DNA from: Bedellia somnulentella
Taxonomy: Eukaryota; Arthropoda; Insecta; Lepidoptera; Bedelliidae
DNA: 64,000 bases
Assembly: GCA_963576735.1 (NCBI GenBank)
Contig: OY755183.1
Coordinates: 16,449,213-16,513,212, forward strand
Direction of reading: 5' to 3'
Part shown: positions 54,615-63,423 of the stretch, in pieces
Layout: each line of letters begins with the position of its first letter
How positions within the stretch are numbered: position 1 is the first letter of the stretch
Program-made: the position numbers and the translations under genes
Notes under the pieces: model-generated
What the model saw: only the letters and a program-made list of their open reading frames with translations
The model's database searches: none
What the model was told of the DNA's origin: nothing

Positions 54615-54841
54615 TATAAGAATAAGTGATGTTCATACGTGGCGTACATGACCAAAGTATGAAGATTACCCTTGCCGAGTAAACCAGCTAAGTAAATTTA
54701 TGTATTTTTGAACAATAATAGGTATTTCAATTTAATAAAAATCCTATATTAGTTATAAAACAACGGTCTTCATTTGATCACCGCTTCAACTAAGTACGAG
54801 TGAGACAAATAGCTGGTTTCTTATTACTTACTATCTTTCAA

Positions 54842-54862
54842 ACACGGGTTCGATTCCCGTTA
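54842..54862 (+). promoter_or_regulatory. T-arm/B-box-like sequence in the LINE 5' leader, copy 2
   Basis: Same ACGGG-TTCGATT-CCCGT hairpin and exact B-box (54847-54857) as in copy 1. Confidence 0.55.
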
Positions 54863-55277
54863 TTAATTATTATAGTTTATAATTATATATACTTTTCTTT
54901 TCTTTATATTAAGTGAATTTATCATATAAAAATCTTTTTTTACTGAGCTATTTAATCGCATTCCTTCACTTATTATAATATTAGGTACTTATTAGAATTT
55001 GTGAGTACAAATTGTTTGTCGTAAAGGATATAATAAATAGTAAAACGTTAATATTTAAAACTAAATTAGGGTAGTGATAACACTCGGGATCATATTTTGA
55101 GTGTTACATTTATGATTATATTGTTTAGTTAATAGAAAACAAACGATAAATAATAACTTTATATCTTTGTTGTAAGTAGGCGCTTGTGTGGATCGAAATA
55201 TCTTAGTATTAGGATTATCGTTCGCTATAGTAACGTTTTAAACTAGTATATAATATTAAGACTGTTCGTTTCGTAAA

Positions 55278-56615
55278 ATGGACTCGATTACAACTCGTAG
55301 AATGGCTGCCGAACAAAAATATGAAAAATTAAAAAGAGAGTTGAATGATGCAGAACAATTAAAAAATAGGCTTTTAGAAGAACGGGACGAAAACGTTTTA
55401 GCTATTCGTAATTTAAAGTTGAAAAATAGTAATCTTTTAGAAAAAATTGTGTTGCTTCGTGAATCTTACGACATTTCTCAAGTGGAATTAGAAAACCAGC
55501 AGATATTAATATTAAAGCATGAGGATCAGTGCGCAAAGCATGAAGTAGCTTTAGAGCGAATTCATATTCTCAATGAGCAGTTGGCAGAAGCACACGCTCA
55601 ATTGGCGGAATTCCATAGAATAAAGAATATTCACGAAGACTCTCACGCAGTTTCTTTATGTGCCGAACTTGAGGCAGAATCATTATCTTCTATGACCTCT
55701 TTTAAATATTCAAAAACTTTCAGTCGTAAACAGTGTAAAAAATATAAATTAGTTAAAAAACGTATATACAACACAAACAAAAGTCTTATAAGTATGAAAA
55801 ATAGTATAAAATTCATAAACAAGTCTTACAGAAAAATTGATTTACTAAACCAAATAGATAGTTTGAATGATAAACTGAGTGAGCTGATTGTTAGTCAGGA
55901 AGATCTGCATTTAAGATACAAACATATCGGCAGTCTTATAGACAAAGAGACGGTTACTCTGAATAGTCATATTTCCTCAAATAGCGTTATATCTCAGTCA
56001 CCCCAACCAAGTAATGGGATTACATTACCAACTGTTAGCACGCCGCCGGCGCCGCCGGCAAACAGAACATTAGTATTTTCGGACGGCATGGCCGTAGGTT
56101 TTGGCGAAATACTAAATAAGTATCTTAATCAACAGGTCATTAACCATTGCTATACGGGTGCAAACTTTAATTATATAGTAGAACGAATATTATTAGGCAC
56201 TTATGACGAATATACAACGATTGTCGTACTGGTCGGCAATAGTATAGGATTAAATAAGTATTTATTAAATAAAAGTATAAATAAACTTTTGGAAATACAA
56301 AAAATATATAAATGTAAATTTATATTTTGTACCTTTCCATACTTACTTAATATGAAGCAGAATGACAATATTCATATTATGAATAATTTAATATGTCACG
56401 TGACATGTTGTCAAAGCGACAATTTGTTTTGTTTGGATTTGAATAAGTTTTTACCTTATTCAAATTCTCGACTGGGTACTGTATACATACCCTTAAATCA
56501 AAAGCGGAACATTGCTAAATTATTAGCATATAATATATCTGACCCCCATATATTTAATATAAGGGGAAACTTACTTCTAGTATGCGATGGTGGAAACCAT
56601 AATTTAAACTTTTAA
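55278..56615 (+). CDS. LINE ORF1, intact, 445 aa: coiled coil plus SGNH/esterase-like domain
   Basis: Residues about 15-130 are strongly heptad-like (KLKRELNDAEQLKNRLLEE, LNEQLAEAHAQLAEFHRI), and a second coiled region lies at about 190-220. A Pro-rich linker (TPPAPPANRT) precedes an SGNH/GDSL-hydrolase-like domain (LVFSDGMAVGFGEIL, VVLVGNSIGLNKYL, YIPLNQKRNIAKLLAYNI), the arrangement known from CR1-type ORF1 proteins. The usual GDS nucleophile motif reads SDG here, and no D-x-x-H follows, so an esterase activity is doubtful; the domain may serve RNA binding or multimerisation. No zinc knuckle is seen. It is followed 8 bases after its stop by the ORF2 ATG. Confidence 0.9.
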   Translation: MDSITTRRMAAEQKYEKLKRELNDAEQLKNRLLEERDENVLAIRNLKLKNSNLLEKIVLLRESYDISQVELENQQILILKHEDQCAKHEVALERIHILNEQLAEAHAQLAEFHRIKNIHEDSHAVSLCAELEAESLSSMTSFKYSKTFSRKQCKKYKLVKKRIYNTNKSLISMKNSIKFINKSYRKIDLLNQIDSLNDKLSELIVSQEDLHLRYKHIGSLIDKETVTLNSHISSNSVISQSPQPSNGITLPTVSTPPAPPANRTLVFSDGMAVGFGEILNKYLNQQVINHCYTGANFNYIVERILLGTYDEYTTIVVLVGNSIGLNKYLLNKSINKLLEIQKIYKCKFIFCTFPYLLNMKQNDNIHIMNNLICHVTCCQSDNLFCLDLNKFLPYSNSRLGTVYIPLNQKRNIAKLLAYNISDPHIFNIRGNLLLVCDGGNHNLNF

Positions 56616-56623
56616 GAGTGACA

Positions 56624-59599
56624 ATGGAAGAGCCTCCTGTCGTCCTTAAGTCGTCACCTAACATCAATATTGTAAACAAGGAAGGAGGTTCTTCTGGCAA
56701 TATTAATAAAAAGAATACTTTACAAGGAGTCTCCCAGTTTAAACTTGTATGTCAAAATACTCAGGGGTTTTCTTGTAAAGAATTAGAAATAGAACTGTTT
56801 TTGGAAAAATATGAAATAGATTGTTTATGTGTTACTGAACACTGGCTTAAGAATTGCGAACTCATATTTGGTTTTGAAAACTATTATTTAGCTAGCAACT
56901 ACTGCCGCAATTCTAAAGCCTGTGGTGGCTCCGCTATATTTTTAAAAAATAATATTAAATCAAAAATTCGTAATGATATTGTAAAGTTAAGCGTTGAGCA
57001 AGTCGTGGAATTATCCTGCATAGAGTTAAAAAACTATTTCTTAGTATGTGTGTATCGACCCCCTTATAACCAAAATTATGATAAATTCGAAAATGTAATG
57101 GAAGATGTATTAAGCAAAGTTTTCAGGAATAAAAAACGTATAATAATATGTGGAGACTTCAATGTGGATCTCCTACAAGACAGTTATCTTAAAACACGGT
57201 TGATGAGTTTATTCCAATCGTTCAATTTAGAAAATTTATTCTTGGAACCGACTAGAATCAAAACATGCTTAGATAATGTATTTACTAATGCAGATTTTTC
57301 AAATAAAAGTGTTATAAATAAACTAAAGTCTGATCACAGCGGCCTTTTTGTTAGCTTTCCTCTAGAGATACCAGAACCAAAAATTGTTATTAAAAAAAGG
57401 CATATTACTGCTAGTAAAGTAGAAAAATATATAAATATAATAAGCTCTAAGTTGCCTACATTTACAATTAATAAAAACTCAGATACTAGCTATGATATCT
57501 TTTATAATGTTTTGATAAATGAGTTTAATGAAATTTTCAATGTAAAAAATTTAACTATTACCAGTAAATTTAAGTTTTGTGAGTGGGCAACACCAAGTAT
57601 TTATAGATCAAGAGAAAAACTCTTCGATTTATATGATCAAAAAGCTTATAGTAATAATAATGAATTGAGTGAATATGTAAAAAAATACTCAAAAATATTT
57701 AATAAAGTATGTAAAGAGGCTAAAGCCAGATACCTAAGCCGACGTATCCGAACATCCGATAATAAAGTTAAAACAGTGTGGAATATTATCAACACCCAAA
57801 CAGGCCGAGGTAAACCATGTGATCAGGAGTTCTGTGTTCGATCTGATAAAGGTCTGACTACCTCTAATGAGGAAATCGCTTGTATTTTTGAAAAATATTT
57901 TACTGACATACCATCAAAAACAACTGAATATTTAAACACATCGGTCATAAAAGCTCAACACTTGTTACAACAAAATGTTGATAGGTGCGAAACTTTGTTT
58001 TGTTTTAAAGATGTCAGCCCTACAGATATCGAAAAATGTTTTAAATCATTTAAACTAAAAAGTTCTGAAGACATTTGGGGTATGTCAGTGAAAGTTTGCC
58101 ATAATTTTATTGTAACTTTGGCTCCATATTTAGCAGATATATTTAATGAATGTATAAGAAATAAAATCTTTCCAAATCTCATGAAGCATAGTAAAATTGT
58201 ACCACTTCTTAAATCCGGAGGAGATAAAATTAGTCCTGATGGTTATAGACCCATATCAATTCTGCCAGTTTTAAGTAAAATATTCGAAAAACTAATGTTC
58301 AATCAAATGCTTTTGCATTTCGCTTCAAACAAATTGTTTCATCCAAAACAATTTGGCTTTACGAAGGGCCGCTCTACCACCGATGCAGGCGTTGCCTTAA
58401 TGAAACACATTTTTGATTCGTGGGAACGCAAAAATGATGCTATTGGTTTGTTTTGCGATCTTACGAAGGCATTTGATTGTGCAGATCATGAAATCCTTTT
58501 TATTAAATTAGAACATTATGGCATACAAGGTGACGCACTTAAATTAATAAAGTCTTACTTTTCGGATCGGATACAGAAAGTGCAAATCAATAATGCAATA
58601 TCACCTGGAACTCATGTAAAAATGGGTGTTCCGCAGGGTTCTATTTTGGGCCCATTTTTATTTTTAGTTTATATTAATGATTTGCCGTTCATGGTCGAGA
58701 AAATGTCCGAGATAGTGTTATTTGCTGATGATACTTCTTTAGTATTTGACGTTGAAAGAAATAATCAGAATATTGACGAGGTGAATAACACGGTTTCACA
58801 GATTCAAACATGGTTTGCTTCCAATAATCTTGTACTGAATGGTAAAAAAACCAAATGCATTAAATTTGTATTACCTAATGTTAGGTGCGTTGATAACGAA
58901 ATAATTTTAAATAATGAAAAGTTAGTATTTTCGGATAACACAGTTTTCTTAGGGATAACTCTGGACTCCAAGCTCCAATGGGGACCCCACATTAGCTCAC
59001 TAGCTGGCAGGCTAAGTAGTGCTGCATATGCCGTTAGGAAAATAAGACATTTGACAGATGTACAGACAGCTCGATTAGTTTATTACAGCTATTTTCATAG
59101 TGTAATGTCTTACGGTATTTTACTCTGGGGCAGAGCAGCTGATGTTGGTTCCATATTTATTCTCCAAAAGAGAGCAATAAGAGCTATATACAATTTGAGA
59201 TCCCGAGATTCCCTGAGGGAATTGTTTAAAACAATAAATATAATGACACTGCCATGTCAATATATTTATGAAAATATTATGTATGTAAGAAAGAATCAGG
59301 CCTCTTTTGTGAAAAATTGTGACAGACATATTCGAAACCTGAGAGACAACAATAAAATATCAGTACCAAAATACAGATTGTCAAAAGTAAATACATCTTT
59401 CATGGGGTTATGCGTAAAAATGTATAATAAAATACCTGAGGACATTTTAAATTTAACAGAAACAAAATTCAAAGCAGCAGTTAAAAAAAATCTTAGTTCG
59501 AAAGCCTATTACAATGTCAATGATTACATTAATGATGAAGTGGCTTGGTGTCATCAGGGCTCTGTGCAGGATGTTTCCGGGCTAACACCAAAATTGTAA
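56624..59599 (+). CDS. LINE ORF2, intact, 991 aa: APE endonuclease and reverse transcriptase
   Basis: Same domain order and catalytic motifs as the ORF2 of copy 1 (CGDFNVDLL, SDHSG, DLTKAFDCADH, LFADD all present). About a dozen residues differ between the two, nearly all in the first half (for example DSYLKT for DSHLKT, NEEIAC for NEEISC, VKVCHNF for VKFCHNF); the last 500 residues differ at one position. The protein probably starts by reinitiation after the ORF1 stop (TAAGAGTGACAATGG). Confidence 0.95.
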   Translation: MEEPPVVLKSSPNINIVNKEGGSSGNINKKNTLQGVSQFKLVCQNTQGFSCKELEIELFLEKYEIDCLCVTEHWLKNCELIFGFENYYLASNYCRNSKACGGSAIFLKNNIKSKIRNDIVKLSVEQVVELSCIELKNYFLVCVYRPPYNQNYDKFENVMEDVLSKVFRNKKRIIICGDFNVDLLQDSYLKTRLMSLFQSFNLENLFLEPTRIKTCLDNVFTNADFSNKSVINKLKSDHSGLFVSFPLEIPEPKIVIKKRHITASKVEKYINIISSKLPTFTINKNSDTSYDIFYNVLINEFNEIFNVKNLTITSKFKFCEWATPSIYRSREKLFDLYDQKAYSNNNELSEYVKKYSKIFNKVCKEAKARYLSRRIRTSDNKVKTVWNIINTQTGRGKPCDQEFCVRSDKGLTTSNEEIACIFEKYFTDIPSKTTEYLNTSVIKAQHLLQQNVDRCETLFCFKDVSPTDIEKCFKSFKLKSSEDIWGMSVKVCHNFIVTLAPYLADIFNECIRNKIFPNLMKHSKIVPLLKSGGDKISPDGYRPISILPVLSKIFEKLMFNQMLLHFASNKLFHPKQFGFTKGRSTTDAGVALMKHIFDSWERKNDAIGLFCDLTKAFDCADHEILFIKLEHYGIQGDALKLIKSYFSDRIQKVQINNAISPGTHVKMGVPQGSILGPFLFLVYINDLPFMVEKMSEIVLFADDTSLVFDVERNNQNIDEVNNTVSQIQTWFASNNLVLNGKKTKCIKFVLPNVRCVDNEIILNNEKLVFSDNTVFLGITLDSKLQWGPHISSLAGRLSSAAYAVRKIRHLTDVQTARLVYYSYFHSVMSYGILLWGRAADVGSIFILQKRAIRAIYNLRSRDSLRELFKTINIMTLPCQYIYENIMYVRKNQASFVKNCDRHIRNLRDNNKISVPKYRLSKVNTSFMGLCVKMYNKIPEDILNLTETKFKAAVKKNLSSKAYYNVNDYINDEVAWCHQGSVQDVSGLTPKL

Positions 59600-59844
59600 T
59601 GGACGTTAAAAAAAGATGTGTGTTGACGAGTTTCTTACGGGTTCTTCTCTCAACAAAACACCTTCCGAATCCGAAGTAAACTTAGTATTAAGTTAAAATG
59701 TGACGTTCAAAAAACAAAGATTTATCTTTTTATTTTGAAATAAATGATTATTTTATTTATTTTTTATTTTTTATTTTATACCAATGATCGAACTTTTCAA
59801 CGCGTTATATCTTCAAAATGGTGGCTTTTAGAAAAGAAAATATT

Positions 59845-60176
59845 TATTTATTTATTTTATTTATTTTCATTTATTTAGGAAACAAACAGTCGTTTACATT
59901 ACAAATGTACACAGTTATAAAAGAAACAATTAGACCTACAGCTCCATAAATTAATATTTTACACTTTTGTGTGCGGCAGGTAGATACATCAGTGTTGTTT
60001 TTATTTTTATACATCAGGGTTTATCAAGTACAATTAACCTAAGTAGAAAATTGGTTTAGAGAAATAACATGAAACTTTTATAAACATTTACATTACATAT
60101 GAACAAACAAAAGGGATAAATGAAATTAAGTTAAAAACGAAAATCTTAATTTAGTTACAAAAGATTTTAAACTGTT
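59845..60176 (-). mobile_element. 3' end of another non-LTR element or retrocopy, reverse, nested in the right arm
   Basis: Bounded by AAATATT at 59838-59844 and 60177-60183, a 7-bp target-site duplication. On the minus strand it ends GTAAACGACTGTTTGTTTCC then TAAATAAATGAAAATAAATA repeats, an AATAAA-rich tail. No coding sequence remains, so the family is not identified. Confidence 0.65.
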
Positions 60177-60183
60177 AAATATT

Positions 60184-60443
60184 GATATCTTTTTTGTAGA
60201 GAATTTTCTGATCTACAATTTTTTACAGGGGTGATTTTGCGAAAAACTCACCGTTTCGCTTAAAATCGCAAAAAACTCATTTTTTTTACCTTTGACCACG
60301 TGTAAAATTTTTAGCACACCTCGGAACGATGGGGACTTTTGAGGTTTCATTTATAATCATGTTTTGAACAATTGTGCCAATTTTCAGCTTCTTATGAATT
60401 AATGTAACCTTCCTCCTTATTTTAGGCCTAAATTGACCGGACT
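60184..60443 (-). repeat. outer part of the right inverted repeat arm
   Basis: Complement of the left arm from GATATC to CCGGTCAATTTA; with 59783-59838 and 54652-54667 it makes up the whole right arm. Confidence 0.8.
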
Positions 60444-60637
60444 ATTATTCACTAAAAAGTTTAAATTGTTATGAGTACCTAAATATTTATGAAAAAAAAT
60501 ACAAAACTGCGCTCGAAAGTTACATTAAAATCATTAGAGAATTAAGGACTGCTTACCCTAAAAGCTTCATAGGATTTTTAGAAACGTATAATTTGTTTTT
60601 TATGCAGGAAAGTAGGGTAGGTAGGAAAGGCAAGTAA

Positions 60638-60969
60638 GGGCTTGTACACAAAACTGCGATGCGACGTCGCACCGCAAAAACCTGCGAGATCGCACGACGC
60701 ATCGCAAGAACTTACGAATTGATTCGCATCGCGCATTTCTGCGATGTTACGTCACACTTGGTTGGCGCCATTTTTAGTTTACTTTGGGACAGCGCTTGGG
60801 CAAGACGTATACTTACTTAATGTAAACAAAATACGTCCAGTAAGGTTGATGGTCGTCGAAAGCCTAGGAGCATGCCTTGCCGCACGAAATCGCATCGCAG
60901 CAATTCGTATCGCAACTTTCCGCGTTGCGAATTCGCATCGCGTCGCATCGCAGTTTTGTGAACAAGCCC
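60638..60969. mobile_element. MITE with GGGCTTG ends and TAA duplication (Harbinger-type), 332 bp
   Basis: Ends GGGCTTGTACACAAAACTGC and GCAGTTTTGTGAACAAGCCC. TAA is duplicated (60635-60637 and 60970-60972). The interior is full of GCGATGCGAC-type palindromic words derived from the arms (CGCATCGC, GCGATCTCGC-like). Two opposite open frames of 68-82 codons inside are by-products of this composition. Confidence 0.8.
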
Positions 60970-60972
60970 TAA

Positions 60973-61693
60973 ATCTTATTACCAACCTTTAACTTTCTGT
61001 GACTTACTTTCGGCTTTAACTTAGAATATAATGAAGTAAGTTTTCTTACTCCTCTCATAATTTACTTTAACATCCAGCAATCTTTAAGTCAATAAATTTC
61101 TGGAGAAAACTCTTTCTAGTTATAACAAGGCTAAGAGACCGGAAGTGGTTTAATAAACATAGAATAATAGTGATAAACATCTCATTTTACAACAAACGGG
61201 AAGACAACACCAAAAATAGTCGTAATAGAGTTATATAATTACCATAACAATACGTTGTCGTATGTAAATACGCGCTATACAGCTAATATACGGCTAATAA
61301 AATATGTTGTATATGTTAGCGAGAGTTTATATAGCTTTCTTGTGGCCTCCTGTGGTTTTTGTGTTGAATAAGTGATATTTTGAATAGAAAAGAGGGCGTT
61401 CAGCTACCTTATTTGACATGAATGTCTATTCGCTTGCAAGAATCTTATCATGATAAAAATATTTCTATAATTTGCTCTTAACTGCGAATTGTATTGTATT
61501 TACTTATTTATGATTGTTATTTTAACTTAATTTTTTGAAAAAAAAAAAAAAACTTTTTGACTTTTTGTTATTGACATTTCAGGAAAAATATAATTAAAAG
61601 AAATATAGTATCGAGAGATTTTCACAAGGTAAATAAATGTTAAAAAAACTTGTTTTCTGCGCATCAGCATTAATTATTAAAGCTTAATTAAAG
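60973..61693. other. no recognised feature
   Basis: Unique AT-rich DNA with a run of 14 A near 61540. Confidence 0.4.
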
Positions 61694-61778
61694 TGATTGG
61701 ACACCCATCGCCAACAACTTTAATTTTATAATCTATTCTCCGTTACCCCTTTTAGAGATTTATTGCCGTGAGTATATG
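61694..61778 (+). mobile_element. SINE-C 3' fragment with internal deletion
   Basis: GATTGGACACCCATCGCCAA, then CTATTCTCCGTTACCCCTTT, then GCCGTGAGTATATGTAT. The CCAAAAGTGGCTGAGG block is deleted. Confidence 0.75.
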
Positions 61779-63047
61779 TATAGATGCTGATTAAAGTATC
61801 TAATCTAAAATTGCAGTATCACGGGCTTCCCTTACAGGTATAGTTCAAAACATATCGAATCACTCTTAACAAAATTATCATCGATAGAGTTGGAAAGCAT
61901 CTCACATTTTTGTATCGATAAATAACCATACCAGAATAACGGGAGCGCCAATAACATTATTCAGATTTTATTTTAATTTGATGTTCACGTCGTGGTCATT
62001 ACTAGTGATATATGATCAAATTAATGTTTGTTGTTATTATTACGGGTATAAAACTTTGATTTGTTTTATTATTAACATCGATTTATTGTTTTAGTCACAC
62101 ATGTAGGTGAGGCTCTTTAATGGATTTTACTCTTATACGAAAGTTATACGAAAAAAACCTAACTGGTTGTATTTTAATGGATATGCTTGTAATAAAAGAT
62201 GCCAGGTATTTGTGTATTTCTAGTGTGATTTGGCTGCAGGTATGGTTGTACACGATTACTAGGATGTCATTTTATGGATCAAGTAACCCGTGTGTGAATT
62301 TTTTTCATCTATAAAAACTATAACATGTATAAAGTAACAGTTCAGATTACCCAATTTTAACTTAGGCATCTTAGATAAGCACGTCATTAGGTGCAAGACT
62401 ATCGAAAGCTATCAACTAAGCATGACTCAGACATCTGGGTTTGAACAACGCAGAACTTAAAACCCAGCCTCGCTGTATGCAGGTGTTATTCTTTCTACTG
62501 AGTTACCAATCCTTAATTTCAAATACAATGATGTAAAACCATTCACGAGAAATGGCCTATAATGCAGAATCTATATTAGCTCAGATAACTTATCACAGGT
62601 CGCAGAAAATATTAGATTCGTCCTTTCATTCCTTTATTAAAGGCTTCCCTAAATTATAAAATCGTTTCGTTTTAATCTTGATATAATACCGGAACTACAA
62701 GGAGAAACTAGTCTTGCTCGTCCTAATAGATAAAATCTTTAATCAGTTTAATATTCAAATGCACATACGTTATAGCATATCGCACAGAATGATTCCTAGT
62801 TAGCATCTAATCCGAGTTTGAATTAATTTTATGTCCTGTTCTATTGACATATTTTGCATAAATTATCGATAAAACAGCACTAAGCAGTACTTTAACTAAT
62901 TAGAATCCCTAGCAACGCCTTGACTACGACTAACTATTCAACTCTTTTACTTTCACATTTCATTGGTACTTTAGTGTTGTAATTACTATACAACGGTTCT
63001 ACACTGTAATATATTGAAATATCGACTAAAAATATACATACGGCTAA
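61779..63047. other. no recognised feature
   Basis: Unique AT-rich DNA; the 64-codon frame at 62120 has no motif. Confidence 0.4.
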
Positions 63048-63423
63048 TTCACGGCTATAAATCCCAAAAAGGGGTAGCTAAAGTTCGGAGAAAAAAATTC
63101 GGAGGTAGGAAACGCAAACACTACTTAAACGTGTAAAAGAAACACGGTGGCTCAATTGGCAGAGCGTCGGGGCGTATACCCGAGGTCGCGGGTTCGTTTC
63201 CCGCCTTTCTTTATTTATTAGCTTAAGTTTTTAAGCTAAAAACTCCTCAGCCACCTTTGGAAGTTGATAGGGGACAAGATGGTAGAAATAAAGTATCGAT
63301 GGTGATAGGCTTTTCAACTGCATCGCCCAAAAACCACTTAAAAAGCACAATACCCTTAGTCGTGTCTTACGACACTCGTGGGTAGAAAAGGGTAGTGATT
63401 TTATAAGCTGGCGGTTCACGGCA
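63048..63423 (-). mobile_element. SINE-C, reverse, interrupted by a T-element
   Basis: Outer parts: TTCACGGCTATAAATCCCAA and GGGGTAGCT on the left; CTCCTCAGCCACCTTTGGAA to GCTGGCGGTTCACGGC on the right. The interruption at 63086-63218 sits in the GAGCTTCAGAGCTAG block. Confidence 0.8.
63086..63218 (+). mobile_element. T-element, short copy with damaged tRNA
   Basis: Flanked by TAGCTAAAGTT (63075-63085) and TAGCTTAAGTT (63219-63229), an 11-bp duplication with one mismatch. It contains TTCGGAGGTAGGAAACGCAA and CTACTTAAACGTGTAAAAGA, then a tRNA-like part (ACACGGTGGCTCAATTGGCA, loop GCGTATA) whose 3' acceptor strand is replaced by TTTCTTTATTTATTA. Unlike the other copies, no inverted tail is obvious. 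Confidence 0.75.

Larger units (their letters stand above)
54671..59778 (+). mobile_element. two-ORF LINE (jockey/CR1-like group), copy 2, intact ORFs
   Basis: Inserted inside the right arm of the inverted-repeat element: the uninterrupted arm reads GAAGATTACCAATGATCG, and here GAAGATTACC and TACCAATGATCG lie at the two ends, giving a duplication of only about four bases (TACC). Same leader, ORF1 and ORF2 as copy 1, 9.15 kb away in direct orientation. The tail is AT-rich (ATTTTATTT repeats). Both ORFs are open, so this copy could be competent for movement. Confidence 0.95.
53631..60443. mobile_element. DNA element with about 330-bp terminal inverted repeats, carrying nested insertions
   Basis: Left arm 53631-53963 (ATAATCCGGTCAATTTA..., GCACAATTGTTCAAAACATG, AAAGTCCCCATCGTTCCGAG, TTTTAAGCGAAACGGTGAG, CGCGTTGAAAAGTTCGATCA, TAATCTTCATACTTTG). 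The right arm is its complement in three pieces: 54652-54667, 59783-59838 and 60184-60443. It is split by LINE copy 2 and by a second retroposed fragment. Without insertions the element is about 1.35 kb. Its interior (53964-54651) carries one minus-strand gene. There is no transposase, so it is non-autonomous. The superfamily is not recognised and target duplication is unclear. Confidence 0.8.

Noticed and set aside
45513..59778. The two LINE copies as a segmental duplication
   Set aside because: Flanks differ: copy 2 is inserted precisely in an inverted-repeat arm that copy 1 lacks, and the 4 kb between them is not repeated.
60744..60992. 82-codon frame and its antisense partner
   Set aside because: Contained in the MITE at 60638-60969; arises from GCGATGCG-type palindromic words.
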